From Bog-473 sp052148295 (GTDB taxonomy: Bacteria > Actinomycetota > Acidimicrobiia > Acidimicrobiales > RAAP-2), in NCBI GenBank assembly GCA_052148295.1, contig JBKQIP010000011.1, positions 1-61,481 on the forward strand: a stretch of 61,481 nucleotides of DNA, read 5' to 3'. The notes beneath the pieces were generated by a model. That model did no database searches and had not been told where the DNA came from. It was given only the letters and a program-made list of their open reading frames with translations. A program made the translations under genes and the position numbers. Each line of letters opens with the position of its first letter. The first letter of the stretch is position 1. This document shows positions 42,825 through 52,104 of the stretch, in pieces.

Positions 42825-44009
42825 GTGGAATTCAGCATCTTCATCCAAGGTTTCTTGCCGGGACCACAGGCCCACGACTCCGAAAAGGAGCACCAGGCCT
42901 TTGTCAACGAGCTCGAACAGGTCGCTTGCGCCGATCGCAACAACTGGAAATACGTCTGGTTGACCGAACACCACGCCCTGCCCGAGTACAGCCACCTGTC
43001 GGCCAACGAGGCAGTAGCCGGCTACTTGGCGGCTGCGACCGAGCGCATCCACATCGGATCGGGAATCTTCAATTTGAGCCCCAGAGTCAATCATCCCGTG
43101 CGCTGCGCCGAGAAGGTAGCCATGCTCGACCATCTGACGAACCGGCGGTTCGAATTCGGGACCGGGAGGGGAGCCGGGTCTCACGAGATGGCGACCTTCA
43201 ACATCTACGACACATCCTCCACGCGTTCCGAGTGGGATGAGGCGATTGTCGAGATCGTCCGGATGTGGGAACAGAAGGACTACACGTTCCATGGCAAGCA
43301 CTTCGACCTCGACACGCCCCACAACATCCTGCCCAAGCCCTACGCACCTGGTCACCCGCCCATCTGGGTCGCCTGCGGCAACCCGGCCACCTTCAAGAAG
43401 GCTGGAGCACTCGGCATTGGTGCCCTCGGCTTCTCCTTCGACGCCGTGAGCGGCCTGGCCCCCCGCATCGCCGAGTACAAGGAAGCCATTGCCGGCTGCA
43501 CTGACCCGGTCGGGGAGTTCGTCAACGACAACGCCATGATCACCAGCGCGGTGCGGTGCACCGAGGATCGTCAGCGTGCTCGTGACCAGGTCACCCGGTT
43601 TGGAAACAGTTACATCGGGACGCTGGTCGCCCTCTATCACGATTCGTTCCCGGCCAGCCCACTGATGGGCTCGCGGTGGCCCCATCCCCCCGGCCAGCTT
43701 GATCCATCCGAGATCGACCCGGCCATCGAGGGGGGATTCTTGCTCTGCGGGAATCCCGAGGAAATCTGTGAACAGCTCCAACCTTACGTCGACGCCGGTA
43801 TCGACCAGCTCTGCTTCGGGATTCCGAGCGGGTTGAGCCACGAGGAAACCCTCGAGATGCTCGAGGTCTTCGGCCAGGGTGTCATCCCGGAGTTCGACCG
43901 GGATCCGGTCATTTCCACCGATCGATTCCGACTCAATGCCAAGCCCAAGCACGAGGCGTTCGCGGTGGAGCCTCCGCCGCTGGAGTCCATCTGGAGCCGG
44001 GCTACCTAG
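42825..44009 (+). CDS. LLM-class flavin-dependent oxidoreductase
   Basis: 394 residues. TIM-barrel luciferase-like pattern: MEFSIFIQGFLPG start, YVWLTEHHALPEYSHLS near residue 45 (the EHH motif), IHIGSGIFNLSPRVNHPVRCAEKVAMLDHLTNRRFEFGTGRGAGSHE, and PYAPGHPPIWVACGNPATFKKAG. Members are FMN- or F420-dependent monooxygenases acting on small organics. A partner flavin reductase is not adjacent. GTG start behind GGAGGAGGGGAAC. The substrate may be related to the divergent cyclase gene, which shares the intergenic promoter region. Confidence 0.9.
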   Translation: MEFSIFIQGFLPGPQAHDSEKEHQAFVNELEQVACADRNNWKYVWLTEHHALPEYSHLSANEAVAGYLAAATERIHIGSGIFNLSPRVNHPVRCAEKVAMLDHLTNRRFEFGTGRGAGSHEMATFNIYDTSSTRSEWDEAIVEIVRMWEQKDYTFHGKHFDLDTPHNILPKPYAPGHPPIWVACGNPATFKKAGALGIGALGFSFDAVSGLAPRIAEYKEAIAGCTDPVGEFVNDNAMITSAVRCTEDRQRARDQVTRFGNSYIGTLVALYHDSFPASPLMGSRWPHPPGQLDPSEIDPAIEGGFLLCGNPEEICEQLQPYVDAGIDQLCFGIPSGLSHEETLEMLEVFGQGVIPEFDRDPVISTDRFRLNAKPKHEAFAVEPPPLESIWSRAT

Positions 44010-44071
44010 TCCGCATCGACCGTCACTTCCTCCGGCACCACGATCGCCGGATCCGGCCCATGAGACGTGCT

Positions 44072-44779
44072 CTACGCCACGGAGACGGATGAGGGGGAGG
44101 TCGTCGCCGACGGTTGCCCCCTGAGCATGGACCCGCTCGCAATCAAAACGACGATGAGGAAGCCAACGTAGGCACCCCAACCCACCACGGCCCAGGCCCT
44201 GCCGTGGTAGCTGCTGAAGGTGACGCCGATCCAGACCGCGAGGGCATTGAACGCGGCGACAATCAGACCTAACCGTCCTAGCCAAGGTTTCGCGACCACC
44301 CCTCCGACCATGACCAGTCCAAGGGAAGCGAGAAAGACCGCCGTCATCATCGAGGTGGCGGCAAAGAACAACGTGTTCAGGTCACCGAGCATCCGAACGA
44401 TCGATGGATCGTCGATCCCTCCGTGCTGAGCATCCATGAAGGCGAGCAACGCGGTTGGCAGTGCTGCCAGTGCGGTTGTGATGGCCACGCCGATGCCAGA
44501 CCCGAACACGATGGAGGCCAGTGACGCGCCGCTGCCTTCCGATCGCCCGAGGACGCGGTGCAGGTATCCGACGAACCAGAGGAACACGCCAGCGGCGAAG
44601 AAATCGAAGATCATGCCCGCTTGGAGGGCCGTACGGTGATCTTGGACCCACGCCAGGGTCGTCGCCGGTGCGGCGTCGACCCTGGGTTGCTGCGGATAGA
44701 TGAAGCCCGACAGCAGTGCAAGTACGACGTAGGCAAGACCGCTTAGCGCACCGATCCGGTTGAATGTGCGGTCGTTCAT
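44072..44779 (-). CDS. DUF4386-like six-helix membrane protein
   Basis: 235 residues with six membrane helices (about residues 10-30, 45-70, 80-100, 130-155, 165-185 and 190-215). The text resembles DUF4386-type proteins: IGALSGLAYVVLALLSGFIYPQQP, then MIFDFFAAGVFLWFVGYLHRVL, and a last helix VGWGAYVGFLIVVLI. Function unknown. The ATG follows AAAGGGGGG; a TTG 39 bases upstream would add 13 residues without a better signal. Convergent with the LLM gene. Confidence 0.82.
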   Translation of the reverse strand: MNDRTFNRIGALSGLAYVVLALLSGFIYPQQPRVDAAPATTLAWVQDHRTALQAGMIFDFFAAGVFLWFVGYLHRVLGRSEGSGASLASIVFGSGIGVAITTALAALPTALLAFMDAQHGGIDDPSIVRMLGDLNTLFFAATSMMTAVFLASLGLVMVGGVVAKPWLGRLGLIVAAFNALAVWIGVTFSSYHGRAWAVVGWGAYVGFLIVVLIASGSMLRGQPSATTSPSSVSVA

Positions 44780-45191
44780 CAGGGACCCCCCCTTTGCGTC
44801 CAGCGTGGACTTCGTCAATATACGGCAACCGGGGCCGAGATTCAGGGTGAGCGTTCGCCGATGGATGACCGCCCAATCGACTGGGCGTGACTCTGTGCAG
44901 GCATTGCTGTGCCGTCGGCTCGCTTCAAGAGGCTTCGGTCAGTACGAGGGGCGCACGGTGGCCCAATGCCTCCAACAGTGGCCCCATACGGATGAGGTCG
45001 GTGTCCTGGGCGTTGCCTGGGACCAGCCGGACCATCGGCCGAAGCGGTCGCAGCATCCGGGTCACGGAGCCGACGAGCACGGCTCACTCGGCCGACACCA
45101 GTTGATGCCCGATCGTGTCCCCTCTACGATCAACACGCATCGACACGAAGTCGTCAGGTGTCGGATCTTCTCGACCAGGAGACGCCCAACG
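44780..45191. other. Intergenic region before the P450 gene
   Basis: About 410 bp between the divergent DUF4386-like gene and the P450 gene. Reading frames through it lack family motifs. It must contain the P450 operon promoter and any operator; none was identified. Confidence 0.5.
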
Positions 45192-46427
45192 ATGTCAATG
45201 GTTGTGCCGCCAGGATTCGATCTCACTGACCCCGACATTCTGGCTGAGAGATTGCCGTTGGACGAATTCGGCTACTTGCGCCAGAACGCTCCTGTCTTTT
45301 GGAACGCTCAGGATCCAACTTCCTCGGGGCATGACGATGCTGGGTTCTGGGCCCTCACGCGCCACGCAGACGTCAAGGCGGTGTCAACTGCTCGGACCGG
45401 TTGGTCCGTCGAGGAGAACTCTGCCTTCGTTCGACTCCTTGATTCGTCCGAGGTGGCTCGAGACACCACAAAGGAGCTGTTGCTGTGCATGGACGCGCCG
45501 CGTCACACACGGGTGCGCGGCGCCGCCAATCGGTGCTTCACGCCGCGGGCTGTCGGTAAACTCGAAGACGATCTCCGTGAACGCGCTGCACGTATCGTGT
45601 GGTCGGCTTCCCGGAAGGACAGCGGTGACTTCGTTGCCGACGTCGCTTGCCACCTCCCGCTGCAGGCCATCGCCGGACTGATGGGTTTTCCCGATGGGGA
45701 CCGTGAGCAGCTCATCCATTGGAGCGATCAGATGGCGGCCACCGAAGATCCCGAATACGGCAGCATGAGTCAAACGGCGACCTTTGAGCTCCTGGCCTAC
45801 GCCTACTCATCGGCTGAGGAACGCAAGGTTCGCGATCTGGGTGACGTCACCAGCAGGCTTGTGCGGCCTGACGCCTCAGGGCAGACCCTGTCGAGCGAGG
45901 AGTACGGGTTCTTCTTCATCATTCTGGCCGTGGCCGGAAACGAGACGACCCGTCAAGCAATCGCCCATGGGATGCTGGCGTTCCTCGAGAACCCGGACCA
46001 ATGGGAGCGTTGGCGGAGCGAGCGGCCCTCGACTGCGGTCGATGAGATACTCCGCTTCGCCTCGCCGGCCGTAGTGCTTCAGCGCACGGCGACCGAGGAT
46101 ACGGAGCTCGATGGTCGAATCATTCGCCGTGGTGAGAGGGTGGGATTGTACTTCGCATCGGCCAACTTCGACGAAGAGGTCTACGCGGATCCTCAACACT
46201 TCGATATCGGGCGAAGCCCGAATCCGCATGTGACCTTCGGCGGCGGCGGGCCGCATTTCTGCATCGGTGCCAACCTGACTCGGCTTGAGGTCGGCATCAT
46301 GTTCGACGCCATCGCCGACGAACTGTCCGACGTGCGACTCCTCGGGCGCCCGCGGCGACTTCGATCCTCCTGGCTCAACGGCATCAAGGAGCTGCCGGTG
46401 TCCTACCACGCCACCACGACAGGGTGA
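45192..46427 (+). CDS. Cytochrome P450 (bacterial CYP family)
   Basis: 411 residues. All core P450 features are visible: the I-helix AVAGNETTR with the conserved acid/threonine pair, ExxR (EILR), and the heme loop FGGGGPHFCIGANL with Cys357 as thiolate ligand. It would hydroxylate an organic substrate using two electrons from ferredoxin and ferredoxin reductase, which are not encoded nearby. Overall it is similar to soluble actinobacterial CYPs such as those acting on steroids and terpenes, but subfamily and substrate cannot be read. ATG behind AGGAGA. Its stop overlaps the next gene's start (GTGA). Confidence 0.93.
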   Translation: MSMVVPPGFDLTDPDILAERLPLDEFGYLRQNAPVFWNAQDPTSSGHDDAGFWALTRHADVKAVSTARTGWSVEENSAFVRLLDSSEVARDTTKELLLCMDAPRHTRVRGAANRCFTPRAVGKLEDDLRERAARIVWSASRKDSGDFVADVACHLPLQAIAGLMGFPDGDREQLIHWSDQMAATEDPEYGSMSQTATFELLAYAYSSAEERKVRDLGDVTSRLVRPDASGQTLSSEEYGFFFIILAVAGNETTRQAIAHGMLAFLENPDQWERWRSERPSTAVDEILRFASPAVVLQRTATEDTELDGRIIRRGERVGLYFASANFDEEVYADPQHFDIGRSPNPHVTFGGGGPHFCIGANLTRLEVGIMFDAIADELSDVRLLGRPRRLRSSWLNGIKELPVSYHATTTG

Positions 46428-47509
46428 TGGGGAGCTCCCCGGCGGACACCGGTTCAGTGGCAGCGACGGCATGGGTGGCCGCGCAGCTCGGGGCACCGAC
46501 CGACGCCTTGGAGACCGGGGAGATAGAGGTCGGCCCCCCCGGACCGAGCCAGGTGCGGGTGGCCACGGAGACGTTCTGCCTCGATTTCAACGACATCGAC
46601 ACGATCCGTGGCCGGTACGGGCTCTTGAAGCTGGAGCCACCCTTCGTGCCGGGGATGGTGGCCGCTGGCATCGTTGATGCCGCGGGAGCGGGAGCCGAGT
46701 CGCTCCTGGGACGACGGGTCGTGGGCGTCACCGTCGGGGTGCAGGGCGGCTACGCGTCCGCCGCATTGCTCGATGCGGCGACCGTGCAGACCTTGCCGAG
46801 CTGGCTGAGCTTCGTCGACGGCGTCGCGATGTACTTTCCTTATCTTCTTGGATGGCTCGCTCTGCGCGTGCGCGGTCGGGTGGCTGCGGGGGATGTGGTT
46901 CTCGTCCACGCCGGAGCAGGTGGGGTGGGTTCAGGCGTGGTCCAGCTCGCGAAGGCCTTCGGCGCATTCGTCATCGCCACCGCCGGAAGCGACGAAAAGG
47001 TCGAGTTCTGTCACCATCTCGGCGCAGATTGTGCGATCAACTATCGAACGGGCGACTTCGTGGGATACGTGGACGACGTGACCAACGGCCACGGGGTCGA
47101 TATTGCGTTTGACTCCATCGGTGGGCAGGTCACGATCGACACCTTCAAGACGATGGCCTTCAATGGACGTCATCTGATCGTCGGTTTCGCCGCTGACATC
47201 ACCCTGGAGGAACAGCCGATCAGCCTCCAGCCGAGCATCTACGGCAACTTTGACCTCGTCGGAATTTGTTTCTCCTTCGTCGACGATCCACGTCTCACAC
47301 ACAGCCTGGGTATGAACTTCTTGACCCGTGCCGACGGCCTACGGATCTGGGGCGACATCCTGCAGATGACGCGGCGCGAACAGATCCGCCCCGTCGTCGG
47401 ACGAGAGATCGAGTTTGACGATGTGCCGAGCATGCTCGAGGCGATCGAGCGTCGCGAAAGTATGGGTCGTACCGTCGTTCGGGCTCCGCTGCCACGGGTT
47501 TCACACTGA
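46424..47509 (+). CDS. Zinc-binding dehydrogenase / quinone oxidoreductase (MDR family)
   Basis: 361 residues. MDR fold with the nucleotide site VVLVHAGAGGVGSGVVQLAKAFG (residues about 162-184), the entry FVPGMVAAGIVDAAG, and the C-terminal GRHLIVGFAADI. The QOR-like sequence has no catalytic zinc cysteine or GHE motif, so it is NADPH:quinone or enone reductase-like. Coupled to the P450 by a four-base overlap. Together they may oxidise and then reduce the same small organic molecule. Substrate unknown. Confidence 0.9.
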   Translation: MMGSSPADTGSVAATAWVAAQLGAPTDALETGEIEVGPPGPSQVRVATETFCLDFNDIDTIRGRYGLLKLEPPFVPGMVAAGIVDAAGAGAESLLGRRVVGVTVGVQGGYASAALLDAATVQTLPSWLSFVDGVAMYFPYLLGWLALRVRGRVAAGDVVLVHAGAGGVGSGVVQLAKAFGAFVIATAGSDEKVEFCHHLGADCAINYRTGDFVGYVDDVTNGHGVDIAFDSIGGQVTIDTFKTMAFNGRHLIVGFAADITLEEQPISLQPSIYGNFDLVGICFSFVDDPRLTHSLGMNFLTRADGLRIWGDILQMTRREQIRPVVGREIEFDDVPSMLEAIERRESMGRTVVRAPLPRVSH

Positions 47510-47574
47510 CCACCGGATTCTCATGGTGCGCGGCACGTCGGCGCCACTGGCCGAGAGGCGGTCCCGAGGGTGAA

Positions 47575-47589
47575 GGATCGAACCGATCC
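47575..47589. terminator. Small hairpin between convergent genes
   Basis: GGATCG, loop AAC, CGATCC in the 106-bp gap between the convergent quinone-oxidoreductase-like and YihY genes. Weak six-base stem, so low confidence. Confidence 0.25.
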
Positions 47590-47615
47590 GCCCGATGGGA
47601 TTCAGCGTCCGTGAC

Positions 47616-48773
47616 TCAGCGGGCGCTGGGATCGTGCGGCGCCGATGCAGGCGTCAGCTCCATCGGGTCGTGATCTGCCTCGGGCAAAAACCCGATCTCG
47701 ACTCGGACCTCGGGCCGGCGAAGCTCCATCCGTGCGAGGCGTTCAAAGACCAATCGGTCCGCTCCGGTAAGCGGTGGTTGGGTCATCGACCGCGGCCACA
47801 GTCGATAGCGCTTGACCACATTGATCTCAGCTGCGAGGAGGAAGAGCTGCGCACCCAAGAAGATCCACGTCAAAAGGACGATCACGATGCCAAAGAACCC
47901 ATAGGTGCTCGTGGCGTGCCGGAGTTCGTGTCCGACATACCAACTTCCGATGAGTTGCAGCGATTGCCAGAACGCCGTCGCCAGCGCCGCACCGAGGGCG
48001 ACATCACGCCACGTGAGCGGGTCGGCCGTCATCACCCTGAAGGCCAAAAGGATGAGACAGAAGTTCAGGGCCAGAGATCCGACCAGCAACAACCCCGTCG
48101 CGGCCTGACCATGAGAGACGAGGGTCGCGAATCCGGTGAGCACCGTCGATCCGATCGTCGAAAGTGCAAGGAGGGCCAGGACGACCAATGCCCGGAGATA
48201 ACGAAGGTACAGGCTGGGCCAGCGAACGTAGGGAATATTCCACACGGTGTTCATCGCACTCTGGGTCGCAAGCCCGAGGCCGACTGCACCGTACAAGAGA
48301 AGGACGCTCCCGATGACGACGGCAAAGCTATTTCCACGGAGGCCGTGAGTGTGCGATTGAAGTTGCGATCCGATGATTGGAAAGTTGCCCAGAGCGCTGT
48401 CGATGAGGTCCTTTTGTAGGTTCTGGTTGTCGTGAAGGGCATAGCCAAGGATCGTGGCGAACAAGAGCAAGAGGGGGAACAGCGCAAAGAGACCGTAGTA
48501 GGCGATCAGAGCTGCCTTGCCCCCAGCCTGATCGTTGCCGAACTTCTGCACGACGGCAAAAGGAAATCCGAGTGAGATGTGTTCCTGCTGGAACCTGTCG
48601 ACTCGACGTATGACGCGCTCAATGCGGCCCAGGTGGCGGGCAGCATCGTCATCCGACGTTGCGCCGGAGGCCTCCTCGTCCGAGTGAAGCGATTGGTGAT
48701 CGCTCGGCGATTGCGCGACCTCTGGACGGGTCGATTCCGACGGTCCAGGTCGCACCACGGCGTCGTCGCTCAT
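47616..48773 (-). CDS. YihY/BrkB-like inner-membrane protein
   Basis: 385 residues. A charged, low-complexity N-terminus of about 70 residues precedes about six membrane helices. The first is in GKAALIAYYGLFALFPLLLLFATILGYAL, typical of YihY/BrkB, followed by YGAVGLGLATQSAMNTVWNIP and YGFFGIVIVLLTWIFLGAQLFLLAAEINVV. The family was once called RNase BN but is a membrane protein, possibly a permease, of unknown function. A C-terminal cytoplasmic tail of about 55 residues follows. Start MSDDAVVRPG chosen over the longer frame by composition. Confidence 0.87.
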   Translation of the reverse strand: MSDDAVVRPGPSESTRPEVAQSPSDHQSLHSDEEASGATSDDDAARHLGRIERVIRRVDRFQQEHISLGFPFAVVQKFGNDQAGGKAALIAYYGLFALFPLLLLFATILGYALHDNQNLQKDLIDSALGNFPIIGSQLQSHTHGLRGNSFAVVIGSVLLLYGAVGLGLATQSAMNTVWNIPYVRWPSLYLRYLRALVVLALLALSTIGSTVLTGFATLVSHGQAATGLLLVGSLALNFCLILLAFRVMTADPLTWRDVALGAALATAFWQSLQLIGSWYVGHELRHATSTYGFFGIVIVLLTWIFLGAQLFLLAAEINVVKRYRLWPRSMTQPPLTGADRLVFERLARMELRRPEVRVEIGFLPEADHDPMELTPASAPHDPSAR

Positions 48774-48992
48774 GGTCTGGTCAAGTCCACGCCGCTGGGC
48801 GCTTCGTCGGAAAGCGATTGAGCTCCCACGTCCCGTCCTCTCGTCGAGGACATACTCGCTCAATCGGCGCAGGGTGTGCGATTTTCAGGACTGAGCGGAG
48901 GCAGGCCAGCAGCCACGGTCAGCGTGGCAAGCCATCCGCTGCCAATCCGCACACTTGATTGTGGTTCTTCGTGGTGGTACAGGCCCAGAGCG

Positions 48993-49793
48993 CTAGAGCT
49001 CGTCCCACGTGGGGTTGCGCTTGTTCTTCAGGGCCTCGGCTGCTTCTCGCGGGTTCCTGGTGAACCCCGCGAGAATTTGAGTCCGGTTTTCGATCTCCTT
49101 GGCGTGACGCAAGCTGGGCGCGTCGAGGGCGGCGTTCAGACCGATCTTCGTCTGCCACACACCGAAGGGGTTGTTGGCGGCGATGAGCTCTGCCAACGCT
49201 CGCGCCGAGGACATGAGCCGATCGGGCGGGACCACCTCGTGGACGAGATGGATCCGGTAGGCCTCGACCGCGTCGATGATGCGCCCCGTCAGCATCAACT
49301 CCCGGGCCACGCCGGCACCGACGATCTTCGGCAGTAGGTAGCTGGTGCCCATATCCATCGACGAAAACCCGGCTTTGATGAAGGCCGAGCTGAAGCGGGC
49401 GGCATCGGAGGCGATGCGGACGTCACAGTGGAGGGCGAACGCCAGGCCACCACCCACCGCCGGACCATTGACGGCGGCGACGACGGGGATGGGGAGCTCG
49501 TAGAGGCGGGTGTAGAGATCAGTCAGCCGCACCTGGGCGTCATAGGCGGTCTTGAACGCGGCGGCGGCCGGTGGCACCCAGGGTGCCCCGGTCCCGCTGA
49601 GATCGGCTCCCGCACAGAACCCTCGCCCCGCTCCGGTCAGTACCGCCGCTCGGTACGTGCCTGACCCGAGGAGATCGAGCGCAGCATCCATCCCGTCGAG
49701 GAGCTCACCGTCGATCGCATTGAGCCGACTGGGTCGGTTGAGCGTCACGACGGCGATCTCCGTGGTCAGCTGCCCAATCTCAACGGCATCCAT
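48993..49793 (-). CDS. Enoyl-CoA hydratase/isomerase family protein
   Basis: 266 residues, crotonase fold. The oxyanion-hole segment is AAVLTGAGRGFCAGADLSG (near residue 53), and the second is VVAAVNGPAVGGGLAFALHCDVRIASDAARF (near residue 104). The segment AGFSSMDMGTSYLLPKIVGAGVARELMLTGRII carries Asp where many hydratases have the second catalytic Glu (MDMG). So exact hydratase activity is uncertain; isomerase or other crotonase chemistry is possible. Start MDAVEIGQL was chosen since upstream sequence lacks family resemblance. Confidence 0.9.
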   Translation of the reverse strand: MDAVEIGQLTTEIAVVTLNRPSRLNAIDGELLDGMDAALDLLGSGTYRAAVLTGAGRGFCAGADLSGTGAPWVPPAAAAFKTAYDAQVRLTDLYTRLYELPIPVVAAVNGPAVGGGLAFALHCDVRIASDAARFSSAFIKAGFSSMDMGTSYLLPKIVGAGVARELMLTGRIIDAVEAYRIHLVHEVVPPDRLMSSARALAELIAANNPFGVWQTKIGLNAALDAPSLRHAKEIENRTQILAGFTRNPREAAEALKNKRNPTWDEL

Positions 49794-49950
49794 CTGTCTC
49801 ACCGTATCCTTCCGGTCGTCTTGCCAATTGGTCGTTCTCTCGGAGATGCGGCCAGGAAAGGCGGTGACGCAGGCGTCCGCCATCGCCGATTCGGTGGGAC
49901 CGTTCAGTTCTCCTGACACGCGTCACTGGTCTGTGGGACCTCAAGACCAT

Positions 49951-50286
49951 TCATGAAAACAGGTTTTTGGGCCTTCCGTATTCGGACGCTGGACTGAGGT
50001 CCCAGACTTCGAGCGACGGTGGAGTTACGACGTGGCCGCTCCTTGCGGCGCGCCATCCCGCTCGGCGGAGCATCACCTCGATGCACTCGATCGCGTCCTG
50101 ATCAGAGGGGATACGTTCATCGCCGATCTGGTCGCGGACCTCTTCTCGCGAGATCACGTTGGACGACCAGGCGGTCTCCGCCTTCCCCCAGCTGCCACTG
50201 GTGGCTGACTCGATGGCGACCACCCAGTGGTCGCCCCCCGACGTCAGCACGGCTCGGATGGCTGAAGGGTCGAACTCAACTGTCAT
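49951..50286 (-). CDS. Small protein of unknown family
   Basis: 111 residues: MTVEFDPSAIRAVLTSGGDHWVVAIESA, then SREEVRDQIGDERIPSDQDAIECIEVMLRRAG, then HVVTPPSLEVWDL. Alpha/beta pattern with a helix rich in Glu/Asp/Ile. I know no family for it. The ATG follows GGGGAGAGG, a good ribosome binding site, and codon use is normal, so I believe it is real. It sits between the crotonase and cNMP-binding genes on the same strand, and co-transcription is possible. Confidence 0.72.
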   Translation of the reverse strand: MTVEFDPSAIRAVLTSGGDHWVVAIESATSGSWGKAETAWSSNVISREEVRDQIGDERIPSDQDAIECIEVMLRRAGWRAARSGHVVTPPSLEVWDLSPASEYGRPKNLFS

Positions 50287-50407
50287 GATGGCCTCTCCCC
50301 TCATGTTCCAATGGGCAGTCTGGCATCTCGTGCGCGTCTCCTGCCGTTGCGAATGGTTGGTGACCTCCGCGGATCGATCTCAGACCACGAAGACCCTCGG
50401 TGCCGGG

Positions 50408-50842
50408 TCACCCATTGCTCGCCCTGAATCCTTCGTCGGCGGCACGCAGTCGAGCAGCCATGGCCGCCAGCAGTTTCAGGGCGATCTTCGGCGATGTTTC
50501 CACCAGCCGAACAAATTCGGTGCGCTTGAAAGCGGTCACACTCAGGTCGCTGCCGGCCACCACCGTCGCGCTCCTCGGAGCCTGATCGAGGAGGGACATC
50601 TCACCAAAGAGGTCACCCGGACCGCGGACCGCCACCTCCCTGTCGCCCACCAGACAGCGCGCCGTCCCAGAGACGATCAGGAACGCTTCCCGGCCGGGGG
50701 CGCCCTCCTCGGTCAAGACGTACCCTGGCTTGAAGTCCAGAGTGGTACCAAGCGCTGCGACGGAGCTCAGCTCCTTCTGGGAGAGTCCAGTGAACAGCGG
50801 TTGGGCGGCCAACATGTCGAGTACCTCGCGGGGAATGCGCAC
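50408..50842 (-). CDS. Cyclic-nucleotide-binding domain protein (no DNA-binding domain)
   Basis: 144 residues, essentially one cNMP-binding beta-roll: LFTGLSQKELSSVAAL, then the phosphate-binding cassette FGEMSLLDQAPRSATV (near residue 80) with Glu and Arg that contact cAMP or cGMP, and the C-terminal helices VRLVETSPKIALKLLAAMAARLRAADE. No HTH follows, so unlike CRP it cannot bind DNA itself; it may regulate a partner protein. cAMP is the likely ligand. Monocistronic. Confidence 0.88.
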   Translation of the reverse strand: MRIPREVLDMLAAQPLFTGLSQKELSSVAALGTTLDFKPGYVLTEEGAPGREAFLIVSGTARCLVGDREVAVRGPGDLFGEMSLLDQAPRSATVVAGSDLSVTAFKRTEFVRLVETSPKIALKLLAAMAARLRAADEGFRASNG

Positions 50843-51123
50843 GGTGCCTCCTCGGTCGTTTCGTCCATTGGTGTGGGCTCACCCTAGGACACGGCGATGC
50901 AAGAAAGGCGGGCTGCTCCGTGACGCCTCCTCTGCCGCGCCTCAGCAGGGCGTGCAACGGCGCGGGTGTCACGAAGGACGTCCGGACTCTCTGACCTGGG
51001 AGGACGTATGGTCAGGCACCTCGGATCCCCACCATGCTCGGACCAATTGATGCGTTGCGGTTGCAATTGGTCGCTCCATGCCATGGCTTGCACAAAGGAG
51101 CGGAGCAGGCCGATGACCTGGGG

Positions 51124-52104
51124 TCAGCTACCAACAAGATGGAAGGCATAGACACTGTCGTCGCCTGACCCGACGTAGACGATCCCGTTGACCACGGCCG
51201 GCGAAGACAGATTGTCGGTGAACGTCGATGCGGCATCGGACCACAGCTGGGCTCCGGTGGCGGCATTGAGGGCGTAGAAGGCTCCGTCGTCAGATGTGGT
51301 GTAGACGACACCGTTGGCCACGGCCGGCGACGAAGCGACCGAGCCGCCCGTGGTGAAGCTCCAGACCTCTGCCCCGGTCGCGGCATTGAGGGCGTAGAGG
51401 TTGTCGTCGTAGGATCCGATGTACACCATCCCGTCGGCCACGGCCGGTTCGGAGCCGACGACTGCACCGGCGGTGAAGCTCCAGAGCTCGGCCCCGGTAG
51501 CGGCATTGAGGGCGTAGAGGTCATGGTCGAATGAGCCGACGTAGACGATCCCATCGGCCACCGCCGGTGAGGAACTGACATACGACCCAGCAGTGAAGCT
51601 CCAGACCTTGGCCCCGGTGCTGGCATTGAGGGCGTAGACGTTGTCGTCGTAGGAGCCGAAGTAGACCATCCCGTTGGCGACGGCCGGCGACGAGGTGATC
51701 GAGGCACCCGTGGCGAAGCTCCAGATCTTCGTCCCGGTGGTGGCGTCCAGGGCGTAGACGTCGTCATCGGTGGAGCTCACGTAGACGACGCCGTTCACCA
51801 CGGTCGGTGAGGACGTGACAGGGGAGCCCGTGGCGAAACGCCAGACTTTGGCGCCGGTCGTGGCATTGAGGGCATAGACGTCGTCGTCGTATGAGCCGAC
51901 ATAGACGACGCCGTTGGCCACGGCGGGCGAGGAGGTGACCGAGGAGCCCGTGGCGAAGGTCCAGACCTTGGCGCCGGTCGTGGCATTGAGGGCATAGACG
52001 TTGTCGTCGTCGGAGCCCACGTAGGCGGTCCCGTTGGCCACGGTCGGGGAGGACTCGACGAGGGCGCCCGTGGCAAAAGTCCAGTCCGTGGCCATGGAGC
52101 CGAC
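51124..52104 (-). repeat. Eight 120-bp tandem repeats coding propeller blades
   Basis: The C-terminal blades are 120-bp units in tandem (about eight copies) with high nucleotide identity between neighbours, in the coding sequence of the propeller gene. The high similarity suggests expansion by slippage or unequal exchange. Confidence 0.8.

Noticed and set aside
42153..44285. 710-codon minus-strand frame over the LLM and cyclase genes
   Set aside because: The LLM motifs (EHH, PYAPGHPPIW) lie on the plus strand; the minus frame has no motif and is a GC-skew artefact.
51124..52104. CRISPR-like array
   Set aside because: The 120-bp repeats are coding, contiguous and lack unique spacers.
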